Part shown: one piece after another, positions 8,382-18,337 of the stretch
Layout of the letters: each line of letters begins with the position of its first letter
Numbering within the stretch: position 1 is the first letter of the stretch
Assembly: GCF_028682475.1 (NCBI RefSeq)
Contig: NZ_JANHLE010000013.1
Span: forward strand, 1-64,000
Source of the DNA: Pseudomonas putida
GTDB taxonomy: Bacteria; Pseudomonadota; Gammaproteobacteria; Pseudomonadales; Pseudomonadaceae
Direction: 5' to 3'
DNA: 64,000 nucleotides
The notes under the pieces: model-generated
Seen by the model: the letters and a program-made list of their open reading frames with translations, nothing else
Told to the model about the DNA's origin: nothing
The model's database searches: none
Position numbers and translations under genes: made by a program

Positions 8382-9350
8382 TCAGTGCGTGCGGGCGACC
8401 GCGAATTCGCTCAGTTCGACCAGGGCGTCGCGGTATTCGCTGGCTGGCAACACGTCCAGGCAGGCGATGGCGCGGGCCACGTAGTCGCGGGCCAGCTGCG
8501 CGGTGTACTCCAGGGCGCCGGAGGCTTCGACCGCAGCACGGATGCTTTCGAGGTCTTCGATGCCGCCTTTCTGGATCGCCTGGCGCACCAGTGCAGCCTG
8601 TTCGGCGGTGCCTTCGCGCATGGTGTAGATCAGCGGCAGGGTCGGTTTGCCTTCGGCCAGATCGTCGCCGACGTTCTTGCCCAGGGTCTGCGCATCGCCC
8701 TTGTAGTCGAGCAGGTCGTCGACCAGCTGGAAGGCTACGCCCAGGTGATCACCGAAGGTGCGCAGCGCTTCACTTTGCTCAGGGGTGGCCTGGGCCAGGG
8801 CGGCGGCGCTGTGGGTCGAGGCCTCGAACAGCATCGCAGTCTTGCCGCGGATGACGTCCATGTAGACTTCTTCGGTGGTGCTCGCGTCGCGAACCTTGGA
8901 CAACTGCAGGACTTCGCCCTCGGCGATCACCCTGGTGGCCTTGGAGAGGATCTGCATGACCGGCATCGAGCCCAGTTCGACCATCATCTCGAACGAGCGC
9001 GAATAGAGGAAGTCACCGACCAGCACGCTCGGCGCGTTGCCCCACAGGGCATTGGCGGTGGAACGGCCGCGGCGCATGCCGGACATGTCGACCACGTCAT
9101 CGTGCAGCAGGGTGGCGGTGTGCAGGAATTCGATGGTGGCGGCCAGCAGGCGCACGTCGTCGCCTTCGCGACCCAGGGCCTTGCCACACAGCAGCACCAG
9201 CAGCGGGCGCAGGCGCTTGCCACCGGCTGAAGTGATGTAGTCGCCGATTTTCGATACCAGCGGTACACGCGAAGTCAGCTGTTTCTTGATAATCTCGTCA
9301 ACGGCGCTGAAGTCGTCCGCTACCGCTCGGTAGAAAGCTTGGGGTTGCAT
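8382..9350 (-). CDS. ispB: Polyprenyl diphosphate synthase (ubiquinone side chain)
   Basis: A 322-residue long-chain E-prenyl diphosphate synthase that makes the isoprenoid tail of ubiquinone. Both aspartate-rich motifs are present: LLHDDVVD near residue 78 followed by the MRRGRST loop, and DDLLDYKGD near residue 205 followed by GKNVGDDLAEGKPTLPLIY. Residue GGKRLRPLL near 43 binds the diphosphate. An in-frame ATG six codons upstream (9368) exists, but MQPQAFYR matches family starts. It is divergent from rplU, the classic ispB/rplU arrangement of proteobacteria. Product chain length cannot be read from the sequence. Confidence 0.95.
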   Translation of the reverse strand: MQPQAFYRAVADDFSAVDEIIKKQLTSRVPLVSKIGDYITSAGGKRLRPLLVLLCGKALGREGDDVRLLAATIEFLHTATLLHDDVVDMSGMRRGRSTANALWGNAPSVLVGDFLYSRSFEMMVELGSMPVMQILSKATRVIAEGEVLQLSKVRDASTTEEVYMDVIRGKTAMLFEASTHSAAALAQATPEQSEALRTFGDHLGVAFQLVDDLLDYKGDAQTLGKNVGDDLAEGKPTLPLIYTMREGTAEQAALVRQAIQKGGIEDLESIRAAVEASGALEYTAQLARDYVARAIACLDVLPASEYRDALVELSEFAVARTH

Positions 9351-9441
9351 CGGCCACAGGTGCTCCATAAAGGTTGCGCGGCATGCTAGGTCGCGGGTCC
9401 CGGCGTGTCAAGGCGCGGTCCCCGCAGGCCGGGGGCGGGAC

Positions 9442-9470
9442 TTGCAAGGGGCGAGCGGCTTGCGTACAAT
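9442..9470 (+). promoter_or_regulatory. Sigma70-type promoter of rplU-rpmA
   Basis: TTGCAA and TACAAT are separated by exactly 17 bases, about 130 bases upstream of the rplU start. The direction and long leader fit a ribosomal protein operon promoter. Prediction from sequence only. Confidence 0.6.
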
Positions 9471-9602
9471 CGCGCACCCTGAACTTCCTGGGCAGCACCT
9501 GCCTTACGCAATTGCACTGGGCCGTTCCAGCCCTATGCAGCCATGCCAGCCAATACTCTTCCTATAAAGAGCTGGGTGAGCAGGATTATCGGAGAAATAC
9601 CC

Positions 9603-9914
9603 ATGTACGCAGTAATTGTTACCGGTGGCAAGCAGTACAAAGTCGCCGAAGGTGAATACCTGAAAATCGAAAAACTGGAAGTCGCCACTGGCGAATCCGT
9701 GACTTTCGACCGCGTTCTGTTGGTTGCCAATGGCGACGACGTGAACATCGGCGCTCCAGTCGTTGCTGGTGCCAAAGTTGTTGCTGAAGTGATCTCCCAA
9801 GGTCGTCACGACAAAGTTCGCATCATCAAGTTCCGCCGCCGTAAGCACCACATGAAGCGTATGGGCCACCGCCAGTGGTTCACCGAAATCAAGATCACCG
9901 GTATTTCGGCTTAA
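9603..9914 (+). CDS. rplU: 50S ribosomal protein L21
   Basis: A 103-residue L21, which binds 23S rRNA in the large subunit. It begins [14 protein letters not shown] and contains the C-terminal [14 protein letters not shown] basic motif. A ribosome site (ATCGGAGAAATACCC) precedes the ATG. It is followed 32 bases later by rpmA, with which it forms the usual operon. Confidence 0.98.
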   Translation: MYAVIVTGGKQYKVAEGEYLKIEKLEVATGESVTFDRVLLVANGDDVNIGAPVVAGAKVVAEVISQGRHDKVRIIKFRRRKHHMKRMGHRQWFTEIKITGISA

Positions 9915-9946
9915 TCGCCAAAATCCCATTTCTGGAGAATTGAACC

Positions 9947-10204
9947 ATGGCACACAAAAAAGCTGGTGGTAGTACCCGTAACGGTCGCGACTCAGAAGCC
10001 AAACGCCTTGGCGTGAAGATGTATGGCGGCCAGGCTATCGTTCCTGGCAACATCATCGTGCGTCAGCGCGGCACCCAATTCCACGCTGGCTACGGCGTTG
10101 GCATGGGCAAGGATCACACCCTGTTCGCCAAGATCGCGGGTAAGATCAAGTTCGAAGTAAAAGGCGCCTTCGGTCGTCGTTACGTGAGCGTTGTCGCCGA
10201 GTAA
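9947..10204 (+). CDS. rpmA: 50S ribosomal protein L27
   Basis: An 85-residue L27 starting [20 protein letters not shown], the flexible N-terminal arm that reaches the peptidyl transferase centre. There is no Firmicutes-type N-terminal extension. TGGAGAATTGAACC supplies the ribosome site. A terminator follows 16 bases after the stop, and obgE begins 193 bases further on. Confidence 0.98.
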   Translation: MAHKKAGGSTRNGRDSEAKRLGVKMYGGQAIVPGNIIVRQRGTQFHAGYGVGMGKDHTLFAKIAGKIKFEVKGAFGRRYVSVVAE

Positions 10205-10219
10205 TCGCGCGAACGCTGG

Positions 10220-10250
10220 AAAAGCCCTGTCTCGCGACGGGGCTTTTTCG
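10220..10250 (+). terminator. Terminator after rpmA
   Basis: AAAGCCCTGTC and GACGGGGCTTT pair (one G-T pair) around a TCGC loop, followed by TTTCG. It may be partial, because obgE is usually co-transcribed with rplU-rpmA. Confidence 0.75.
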
Positions 10251-10264
10251 TTTGTGGGGTGAGT

Positions 10265-10346
10265 CTCTTGCAAAGCTGTTTGTATGGGCTGCCGGCGCTG
10301 GTGTTTCGGTCGTTGACGGGGGCCGCCGCGCTCACTTTTGCAAGAG
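10265..10346. repeat. 10-base inverted repeat in the obgE leader
   Basis: CTCTTGCAAA at 10265-10274 is exactly complementary to TTTGCAAGAG at 10337-10346, with 62 bases between. It sits between the rpmA terminator and obgE and could close a leader stem-loop or bind a regulator. No match to a known RNA family is apparent to me. Confidence 0.5.
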
Positions 10347-10382
10347 CCTTATGTCTTTGTGTCACTCAGCTCGTCCAGCTGA

Positions 10383-11621
<1,239 letters not shown>

Positions 11622-11636
11622 TTCGTTGCAGTACAC

Positions 11637-11668
11637 TAAACGCCGCTCTCTGGAGCGGCGTTTTAGTA
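11637..11668. terminator. Terminator after obgE
   Basis: A near-perfect stem, ACTAAACGCCGCTC paired with GAGCGGCGTTTTAGT, with a short CTG loop. A/T flanks on both sides allow it to act in either direction. Confidence 0.85.
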
Positions 11669-11696
11669 TCTAAAGATCTATATAGGTTGGAAGAAG

Positions 11697-12815
11697 ATGC
11701 GGAGCAAGGTGACGGGTGCGCAGCGCTGGGTGGTGAAGATCGGCAGTGCCCTGCTGACAGCAGATGGCAAGGGTCTGGATCGCGCCGCCATGGGTGTCTG
11801 GGTCGAGCAGATGGTGGCGTTGCATGAGGCAGGTGTTGAACTGGTGCTGGTGTCGTCCGGGGCGGTTGCCGCGGGGATGAGCCGCCTGGGCTGGGCCAAG
11901 CGACCGAGCGCGATGAACGAGCTGCAGGCTGCGGCGTCGATCGGCCAGATGGGCCTGGTGCAGGCCTGGGAATCGAGCTTTGCCGAGCATGGCCGGCATA
12001 CCGCGCAGATCCTCCTGACCCACGACGACCTCTCCGACCGCAAGCGTTACCTCAACGCTCGCAGCACCTTGCGCACGCTCGTCGAGCTGGGCGTGGTGCC
12101 GGTGATCAACGAGAACGACACGGTGGTCACCGACGAAATCCGTTTCGGCGACAACGACACCCTGGCCGCGCTGGTGGCCAACCTGGTCGAAGCCGACCTG
12201 CTGGTGATCCTCACCGACCGCGACGGTATGTTCGATGCCGACCCGCGTAACAATCCCGATGCGCAGCTGATCTACGAAGCCCGTGCCGATGATCCGAGCC
12301 TGGATGCGGTAGCCGGTGGTACCGGTGGCGCGCTGGGCCGTGGCGGCATGCAGACCAAGCTGCGTGCTGCGCGTCTGGCGGCACGTTCCGGTGCCCACAC
12401 GATCATCGTTGGCGGGCGTCTGGAGCGTGTGCTCGATCGTCTCAAGGGCGGCGAACGTCTGGGTACCCTGCTGTCGCCTGAGCGCGGCATGCTGGCTGCG
12501 CGCAAGCAGTGGCTGGCCGGGCACCTGCAGACGCGTGGCACCCTGGTGCTTGACGACGGCGCGGTGAAGGCCTTGCGCAAGGACAACAAGAGCCTGTTGC
12601 CGGTTGGGGTCAAGACCGTGCAGGGTAGCTTCCGCCGTGGCGAGATGGTCGTGTGTGTCGGGCCTGATGGCCTCGAAGTCGCTCGCGGCCTGGCCAACTA
12701 CAGCGCCCTTGAAGCGCAGAAAATCATCGGGCAGTCGTCTGAAGCAATCGAAAGCCTGCTGGGCTATAGCGCCGAGCCGGAACTGGTGCATCGCGACAAC
12801 CTGATTCTGGTCTGA
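11697..12815 (+). CDS. proB: Glutamate 5-kinase
   Basis: A 372-residue enzyme for the first step of proline synthesis (ATP plus glutamate to glutamyl 5-phosphate). The kinase domain carries [38 protein letters not shown], and [18 protein letters not shown]-terminal PUA domain covers about residues 275-365 ([30 protein letters not shown]). The length matches the family. A spacing of 75 bases from obgE, with a terminator between them, implies a separate promoter or read-through. creA follows 10 bases after the stop. Confidence 0.97.
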   Translation: MRSKVTGAQRWVVKIGSALLTADGKGLDRAAMGVWVEQMVALHEAGVELVLVSSGAVAAGMSRLGWAKRPSAMNELQAAASIGQMGLVQAWESSFAEHGRHTAQILLTHDDLSDRKRYLNARSTLRTLVELGVVPVINENDTVVTDEIRFGDNDTLAALVANLVEADLLVILTDRDGMFDADPRNNPDAQLIYEARADDPSLDAVAGGTGGALGRGGMQTKLRAARLAARSGAHTIIVGGRLERVLDRLKGGERLGTLLSPERGMLAARKQWLAGHLQTRGTLVLDDGAVKALRKDNKSLLPVGVKTVQGSFRRGEMVVCVGPDGLEVARGLANYSALEAQKIIGQSSEAIESLLGYSAEPELVHRDNLILV

Positions 12816-12825
12816 GGAAACAACC

Positions 12826-13281
12826 GTGCTCAAAGGGATAGTGACTGCCGCGCTGCTGGCATTGCCGGTGTTGGCATCGGCCGAGGAAATCGGCCAGGTG
12901 TCGACCGTGTTCAAGTTTGTCGGGCCGAACGACCGTATCGTCGTCGAGGCTTTCGATGACCCTAAGGTGGAAGGGGTGACCTGCTACCTGTCGCGGGCCA
13001 AGACTGGCGGTGTGAAGGGTGGCTTGGGCTTGGCCGAAGACCGTGCCGAAGCCTCGATCGCCTGTCGCCAGGTGGGGCCGATTCGCTTCAAGGAGCAGCT
13101 CAAGGATGGTGACGAGGTGTTCAAGGAACGCACCTCGCTGGTATTCAAGACCATGCAGGTGGTGCGCTTTCTCGACAAGAAGCGCAACACCCTGGTCTAT
13201 CTGGTGTACTCGGACCGGCTGATTGAAGGCAGCCCGCAGAATGCGGTGACGGCGATTCCGATCCTGCCCTGGGCCCAGTAA
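12826..13281 (+). CDS. creA: CreA family periplasmic protein
   Basis: A 151-residue protein with a signal peptide ([18 protein letters not shown]). The conserved CreA core follows: [34 protein letters not shown] is recognisable in pieces, with cysteines in VTCYLS and IACRQVG. It uses a GTG start at 12826 preceded by TGAGGAAACAACC. Ten bases separate it from proB, so they are likely co-transcribed. Function of CreA is unknown. Confidence 0.92.
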   Translation: MLKGIVTAALLALPVLASAEEIGQVSTVFKFVGPNDRIVVEAFDDPKVEGVTCYLSRAKTGGVKGGLGLAEDRAEASIACRQVGPIRFKEQLKDGDEVFKERTSLVFKTMQVVRFLDKKRNTLVYLVYSDRLIEGSPQNAVTAIPILPWAQ

Positions 13282-13285
13282 AGCT

Positions 13286-13350
13286 TCGCGGGGCAAGCCC
13301 GCTCCCACCGGAGGGTGATGATTCCGGTGGGAGCGGGCTTGCCCCGCGAT
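13286..13350. repeat. Inverted REP pair
   Basis: TCGCGGGGCAAGCCCGCTCC and its mirror are 16 bases apart. The pair sits between the convergent creA and mks genes and probably forms the shared 3-prime end structure. Confidence 0.9.
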
Positions 13351-13358
13351 TAGCTGCT

Positions 13359-16193
13359 TCAGGCTGAAGCTTCTTCCTCTTCTTCTTTGCGCACCACCGC
13401 CTTCTCCACATCCCGGCGACTGATGTACTTCCAGTCCGCCTCGTCGATGTAGATCCCGTTCGGTCCGCTGCCGCCTTCCAGGTCGATGGCGACATGCGCC
13501 GAAACCTGCGGCTTCACACTCGCCAGAATCGGCACGAAGCCCAGCTGCAGGCTGGTTTCCAGCAGTGCCGCCTGGTTGCGTTCGTCGATGTCGGCCGCCT
13601 CGTCGAGGTAGTACGGCAGGCGCACGCGGCCGGCCAGGTCACGGTCCATCAGGTGCAGCAACAAGTACATGTTGGTCAGCGCCTTGATGGTCATGGTAGT
13701 GCCGTTGGATGCCGCACCGTCGATGTCGGTGTGGATCACTGGCTGGCCGCCGACCTTGGTGATCTCGAAGGCCAGTTCGAACAGGTCCTTGAGCCCCAGC
13801 TGGTTGTGGTTGGCCGCGACCAGGCGCGCCAGGTACTCCTTGGCTTCTTCGTTCTTGTTGTCCTGCTCGGCACTGGCACTCAGGTCGAACACCGACAGAG
13901 TCTCGCCTTCTTCGTACTGACCGGCGCTGTGGATGATCTGGTCGATGTGCTTGAGTGCTTCCTTGTTTGGCGCCAGGACAATGCGGAAGCTCTCCAGGTT
14001 GGAAACCTGACGCTTGTTGATCTCGCGGTTGAACAGTGCCAGCTGGTGCTCGAGGCTGTCGTAGTCGCTGCGGATGTTGCGCAGGGTCCGGGCGATGTCG
14101 GTGACGGCCGCGCGGCGCGCCTTGCCCAGGGTCAGGGCTTCTTCGGTGCGGTGCGAGTAGGCGTTGATCAACAGTTGCAGGCGGCGCTCCATGTCGTCTT
14201 CGCTGTCGAACTTGGCCACGCCCTTGAGGCGCACCTGGGCGTACAGCGCTTCAATCTGGCCATCAACGCGTAGCAGGCCCTGCCAGCTGTCCTGGTAGTC
14301 GTTGAGCAGCGGCAGCAGGTTGTCCATGGAGTCGTCGACCGGCTCCATGAACGGCGTGCCGAACGGCAGGTCGGCCGGCAGCAGCTGGCGACGGCGCAGA
14401 GCGTCGTCGAGGGTACGTTGCTTGGCTTCCATGTCGGCGATCTGGCGGCCGACCAGTTGCAGCTTGGCCGACAGCTGCTGGACGCGCTCGGTGAAGGCGT
14501 CGCTGGAGCGCTTGAGTTCGTCCTGGGCGGCTTCCATCTGGGCCAGCTGTTCGAGCTTGTCGCCTTCCTCGGCGGCCAGGGTCTGGCTGCGGCGGAAGTC
14601 TTCCAGGGCTTTTTGCGCGTCCAGAACCTGCTGGTACAGGGCTTCGGTCTGGGTCTTGCTCGCGGCGCGGTCGGCGGCCACGGCTTGCTGGGTCTTGAGC
14701 TGCTTGAGCTCTTTCTCCAGGCGTTCTTTCTGGTCGCGCAGCGCGGCACGGTCGGCCAGGGCCTGCAGGGCAGGGGGCTCGATGTGCGACAGGTCGATCG
14801 ACAGGCCGGGGGCTTCGAAGCGCTCGCCCTTGAAGCCGTCGAGCACCGCTTCCAGGGATTTGACCCAGATGTCGCTGTCGTCCAGCTCGATGCCGCGCTC
14901 GCCCAGTGGCAGGCTGAACAGTGCGCCGTTGAACAGGCGCATCAGGCGTTCGACGTCCTGCTGCGAGAACTCTTCGCGCAGACGCGCGTAGCTGTTGTTG
15001 TCGGCGTGGTCGAGCTGCTGCTTGACCGACTTCAGGCGTTTTTCCAGGTCGCGCAGACGCTCTTCGAGGTCTTCGGCACTGAACTGACGGGACTGGGCCA
15101 ATGCACCGGCCAGTTCGTCGTGGGCGTCCTTGGCGGCCAGCAACTGCTGTTCCAGGACCTTGACGTCATCGACCAGGGCAAAGCGGTGCTTGAGCACCGA
15201 CAGCTCGCCGAGCCAGCGTTGCACGCCGGTGATTTCACGTTCCAGACGCATCAGCTCCTGGGTGCCACCGCGCTGGTCGTTCTGCAGGTGGTCCTGTTCG
15301 TTCTTGTAGTGCTCGGCCTGGATCACCAGCTCTTCTTTGCGGGCGCTGGCGTAGTCCTGCCAGGTGCCGAGCAACGAATCGAGCAGCGGCGACAGGCGAT
15401 GCAGCTTGCCGCGCAGGATGTCGCGCTGGGCCACGCCGTTGGCCAGGGCCTCGACCAGCGGGCCGGCAGCGACCAGCGAGTTGTAGTCCTGCTCCATGCG
15501 GCGAACGTCGCGGAAGGCTTCTTCGCAGGCGGCGATGTAGTCGACACTGCCCGAGCGCAGGCTGTGCTCGAAGGCATCTAGGAACAGCTGCTTGAGCTTG
15601 GCCGCAGTGATTTCGCGCATGTGCAGCAGGTTGATGAACAGTGCGCGGAAGGTCTTCAGGCTCTGCTCGCTGGTGGAACGCAGCGGGATTAGGGTGAGGT
15701 CGAGCGGGATCGAGGTGTGACCGCCGACCAGCAGGCGCCGCAGTTCATCAGGCTTGAGCTCGTAGGCCTTGAGGCCATTGCGCTCAAGGTTGCTGAACAG
15801 TTCCTTCTGGCGCAGGCAGGTGTCGTCCTTCTGGTAATGCGCCAGATCCAGCTCGCCGGCATAGGCGAAGAACTGGTGGCCGAAACCGCCACCCGGGCCG
15901 CGACCGACCACGCCGATCACGTGCGGACCGTGCGGGAGGTTGACCTCGCAGAGGATGTAGCTGGTGTCGCTGGCAAAGTAGAAACGCCGCGACTGCTCCA
16001 GGCTGTACTTGCCGAAGCTCATGTCGGACATGCGCGCCAGGATCGGGAACTGCAGGGCGTTGATCGAGGCACTCTTGCCCAGGTTGTTCGCGCCATAGAC
16101 CGACAGCGGGTGTTCCAGGGGGAACAGGCCAAGGCTGTAGCCGGCGGTGTTGAGCAGTGCGAAGCGGCGAATGCCGTAGCGTTCCTGGCTCAT
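13359..16193 (-). CDS. mksB: Mks condensin SMC-like ATPase subunit
   Basis: A 944-residue MukB-like SMC ATPase of the Mks condensin, which organises the chromosome or acts on plasmid DNA. The P-loop is GANNLGKS at residues 34-41, shortly after YSLGLFPLEHPLSVY. Long coiled coils run from about 280 to 500 and 510 to 640. The Walker B DEA at 864-866 lies in LPYYLDEAADIDERN. The C-terminus is acidic (KEEEEEASA). It is the last gene of the operon, overlapping mksE by 4 bases, in the same F-E-B order as mukFEB. Some databases swap the B and F names. No mksG/jetD nuclease gene follows. Confidence 0.9.
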   Translation of the reverse strand: MSQERYGIRRFALLNTAGYSLGLFPLEHPLSVYGANNLGKSASINALQFPILARMSDMSFGKYSLEQSRRFYFASDTSYILCEVNLPHGPHVIGVVGRGPGGGFGHQFFAYAGELDLAHYQKDDTCLRQKELFSNLERNGLKAYELKPDELRRLLVGGHTSIPLDLTLIPLRSTSEQSLKTFRALFINLLHMREITAAKLKQLFLDAFEHSLRSGSVDYIAACEEAFRDVRRMEQDYNSLVAAGPLVEALANGVAQRDILRGKLHRLSPLLDSLLGTWQDYASARKEELVIQAEHYKNEQDHLQNDQRGGTQELMRLEREITGVQRWLGELSVLKHRFALVDDVKVLEQQLLAAKDAHDELAGALAQSRQFSAEDLEERLRDLEKRLKSVKQQLDHADNNSYARLREEFSQQDVERLMRLFNGALFSLPLGERGIELDDSDIWVKSLEAVLDGFKGERFEAPGLSIDLSHIEPPALQALADRAALRDQKERLEKELKQLKTQQAVAADRAASKTQTEALYQQVLDAQKALEDFRRSQTLAAEEGDKLEQLAQMEAAQDELKRSSDAFTERVQQLSAKLQLVGRQIADMEAKQRTLDDALRRRQLLPADLPFGTPFMEPVDDSMDNLLPLLNDYQDSWQGLLRVDGQIEALYAQVRLKGVAKFDSEDDMERRLQLLINAYSHRTEEALTLGKARRAAVTDIARTLRNIRSDYDSLEHQLALFNREINKRQVSNLESFRIVLAPNKEALKHIDQIIHSAGQYEEGETLSVFDLSASAEQDNKNEEAKEYLARLVAANHNQLGLKDLFELAFEITKVGGQPVIHTDIDGAASNGTTMTIKALTNMYLLLHLMDRDLAGRVRLPYYLDEAADIDERNQAALLETSLQLGFVPILASVKPQVSAHVAIDLEGGSGPNGIYIDEADWKYISRRDVEKAVVRKEEEEEASA

Positions 16194-16891
16194 GCGTCAA
16201 TCTCCTGTTGCTCTTCGGCGATGGCGCGGGCCAAGGCGTCTTCTTCGCTTTCTTCGAACGGGCTGAGGTCGAGCGGATCGTCGGTGCGGTTCAGCTCTTC
16301 CGGGCTCTCTTCTTCGACCAGTACCGGCGTCGGCAGCGGCAGGGTGCTGTGCAGGCTGGCGGCCAGGTCGCGGTCCTGCTGGACCGACAGGCAGACGTCA
16401 AGGAAGCGGTGCATCGGCGGCAGGAAGCGGTAGATGCCGTTCTCTTCGTGAGCAAAACCGAGTTGGGTCATGCGGCGCATGATCTTTTCTTCCAGCTCGT
16501 CGGGGGTTTGCACTTCGGCCTGAATGAACAGGTCGCGGTATTTCTCCAGCATCGATGGCAGCTCATCGCGGCCGAGGCTGCCGCCATCGAGAACCGACAT
16601 CGGGTCGCGGCCCTGGTCGGCCAGGTGTTCGACCAGAATGAAGGTGAACAGCGACAGGCGCTGGGCGGTCTTGTTGACCTGCGCAGCGGCCAGCTCCGGG
16701 ACGAAATAGTAGAAACCGCGGGTGTCGCACACCAGTTCAAAGCCCAGGGCCTTGAACAGGCCGCGGTACTGGTCCTGGAAGTTCGACAGGTGGGCGTACA
16801 GCTCCGGGTCGCGGCGGCTGATGTGAAAGCCCTTGAACAGCTCGCGGAAGATCGGCGCGAGCTGAGGCAGTTCGGAAAGATCAAGATGCAT
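16190..16891 (-). CDS. mksE: Mks condensin accessory subunit MksE
   Basis: A 233-residue MukE-like winged-helix subunit. It contains LSELPQLAPIFRELFKGFHISRRDPELY and the YYFVPE segment typical of MksE. An acidic C-terminal tail ends in EEQQEIDA. MukE-type proteins bridge the kleisin and the DNA. It overlaps the upstream kleisin gene by 11 bases and the downstream ATPase gene by 4, so translation is likely coupled. Confidence 0.9.
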   Translation of the reverse strand: MHLDLSELPQLAPIFRELFKGFHISRRDPELYAHLSNFQDQYRGLFKALGFELVCDTRGFYYFVPELAAAQVNKTAQRLSLFTFILVEHLADQGRDPMSVLDGGSLGRDELPSMLEKYRDLFIQAEVQTPDELEEKIMRRMTQLGFAHEENGIYRFLPPMHRFLDVCLSVQQDRDLAASLHSTLPLPTPVLVEEESPEELNRTDDPLDLSPFEESEEDALARAIAEEQQEIDA

Positions 16892-18158
16892 GGGCAGGGC
16901 TCGCAGTAGGCTCAGGCGATGGTTCGCGGCTCGATGTCAGGGCGAAGGAGCGCAGGCTGACCAGGTGTTCGCGGGTGAGGTATTCGCGGCGCTCGAGGCG
17001 CTCGCGGGTAAAGCGTTTTTCCCGCGACAGGCGCGAGAACCAGTACAGCAGTTCGTCGGTGGCACCTTCGGGCTCCTGGTCCAGCAGCCAGACCATCAGG
17101 TCCGGCAGGGGCAGGGCACCTTCGCAGCGCTCGAGCATTTCCTTGACCGTGCGCGGCGCGCGCGGGGCCTCGCCCTTGTGGCTCTTGTGCGCCTTGGGGA
17201 ACTTGGCCGGCTTCGGTTCGAAGCGGGCCAGGGCATACACGTAGGCTTCGACCTGGCTGGCACTGCCGAGGAAGGTGCTCTGCGGCCGGGTGAACATCGG
17301 CATGGCGGCCTGGGGGACTGCGTCCAGACCTTTACGGCGGATCACCGACAGGGCCAGGGCAGCGCCGCGGGTCACGGCGTTGTGACGGCGGGCTTCTTCA
17401 CGCAGCGGCAGCAGCAGTTCGCGGGCATGGCGCAGGGTCAGCTGGGCGCTGGTCTGCATTTCGAGGATGCGCGCGTGGGTACGCAGCAGCATGTCGTCAT
17501 CGACCAGGTGGCCGAGCCGGGCCTGCTCGCCGAGCAGACGCAGCAGCACGGTCTCGACCTTGCGTACGCCCTGTTCGAAAGCGCCGTCGGCGTTGACCAG
17601 CTGGATCATCGGCTCGACATATTCGTCCCAGGTCGCCAGGACCTCGGCATAACGCTGGCGCAGCGGGATCTGGCGGTCGCTGGTCTTGGCCCGTTCGGCC
17701 ACGGCGACCAGCGCCTGCTCATCGTTGTCGAGTTTTTTCAGGACATCGCGCACACGCATGTCGAGCAGGCGCAGCTGGCGCGCCAGGTCGTTGCCATCGC
17801 GAATCTCGAAGGCGTCCTGGATATGCCCGGCCAGGCGCTCGAGGTGGCGCAGGTAGGCTTCGATCTCCAGGCACAGGCCCAGGCGGTGTTCGCGGCGCAG
17901 GTAGGCGAGGAAGTCGTGGATCTGCGCATTGAGCTCGAAACGGTTGGGGCTTTTCGCCACCGGCACGAGGATATCCAGGCGGATCCAGACGTCGAGCAGG
18001 CTGGTGATGTCCTGGGGCGTGCTCTCCAACTGCTGGTTGGCCAGTTGCTGGCGCAGTTCGGCGAGGCTCAGGGTGCCCCCGTCGAAGCGCTCGCACAACG
18101 GCTCAAGCAGGGCCCAGTGTTCGGCTAGGGCGCGCAGGACGCGCTTGGGTTCGATCAT
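16881..18158 (-). CDS. mksF: Mks condensin kleisin-like subunit
   Basis: A 425-residue protein and the first gene of the mks operon. By position and size it is the MukF-like kleisin, an all-helical protein with winged-helix ends. The N-terminal region (MIEPKRVLRALAEHWALLEPLCERF) is followed by long helices (YLRHLERLAGHIQDAF). Some annotations label this gene mksB. The proline-rich C-terminus (SSREPSPEPTASPAHAS) is probably disordered. The operon promoter must lie in 18159-18337, shared with the divergent psi gene. A MukF-type fold is inferred from the operon, not from a visible signature. Confidence 0.85.
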   Translation of the reverse strand: MIEPKRVLRALAEHWALLEPLCERFDGGTLSLAELRQQLANQQLESTPQDITSLLDVWIRLDILVPVAKSPNRFELNAQIHDFLAYLRREHRLGLCLEIEAYLRHLERLAGHIQDAFEIRDGNDLARQLRLLDMRVRDVLKKLDNDEQALVAVAERAKTSDRQIPLRQRYAEVLATWDEYVEPMIQLVNADGAFEQGVRKVETVLLRLLGEQARLGHLVDDDMLLRTHARILEMQTSAQLTLRHARELLLPLREEARRHNAVTRGAALALSVIRRKGLDAVPQAAMPMFTRPQSTFLGSASQVEAYVYALARFEPKPAKFPKAHKSHKGEAPRAPRTVKEMLERCEGALPLPDLMVWLLDQEPEGATDELLYWFSRLSREKRFTRERLERREYLTREHLVSLRSFALTSSREPSPEPTASPAHAS

Positions 18159-18313
18159 TGGCGGGTCGACTCGTTGCCAAATAAAAGCGCCGATTGTACT
18201 GCATCAGGTGCCTGTCGATTCACCCCCTGATCGTTTGAAGCTGCTGTCGGGCGGTTTTCTGCCGATCAACAGCGGCGCCGAGCGGCGAACAACGTTAGAA
18301 TATCGGCCCTGAC

Positions 18314-18322
18314 TTATCCACA
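18314..18322 (+). promoter_or_regulatory. Perfect DnaA box
   Basis: TTATCCACA, the strict DnaA-box consensus, lies 16 bases upstream of the TTG start of the psi gene and in the intergenic region shared with mks. A single box, so it is a candidate regulatory site rather than an origin. Confidence 0.55.
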
Positions 18323-18337
18323 GATGGCCGATCCTTC

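Noticed and set aside
14418..15581. 387-codon plus frame inside mksB
   Set aside because: It is a shadow of the coiled-coil coding region on the other strand, with a Val/Gln/Leu bias.
18314..18322. DnaA box as part of a replication origin
   Set aside because: Only one box is seen, with no AT-rich unwinding region and no dnaA/dnaN genes near. Kept only as a possible regulatory site.
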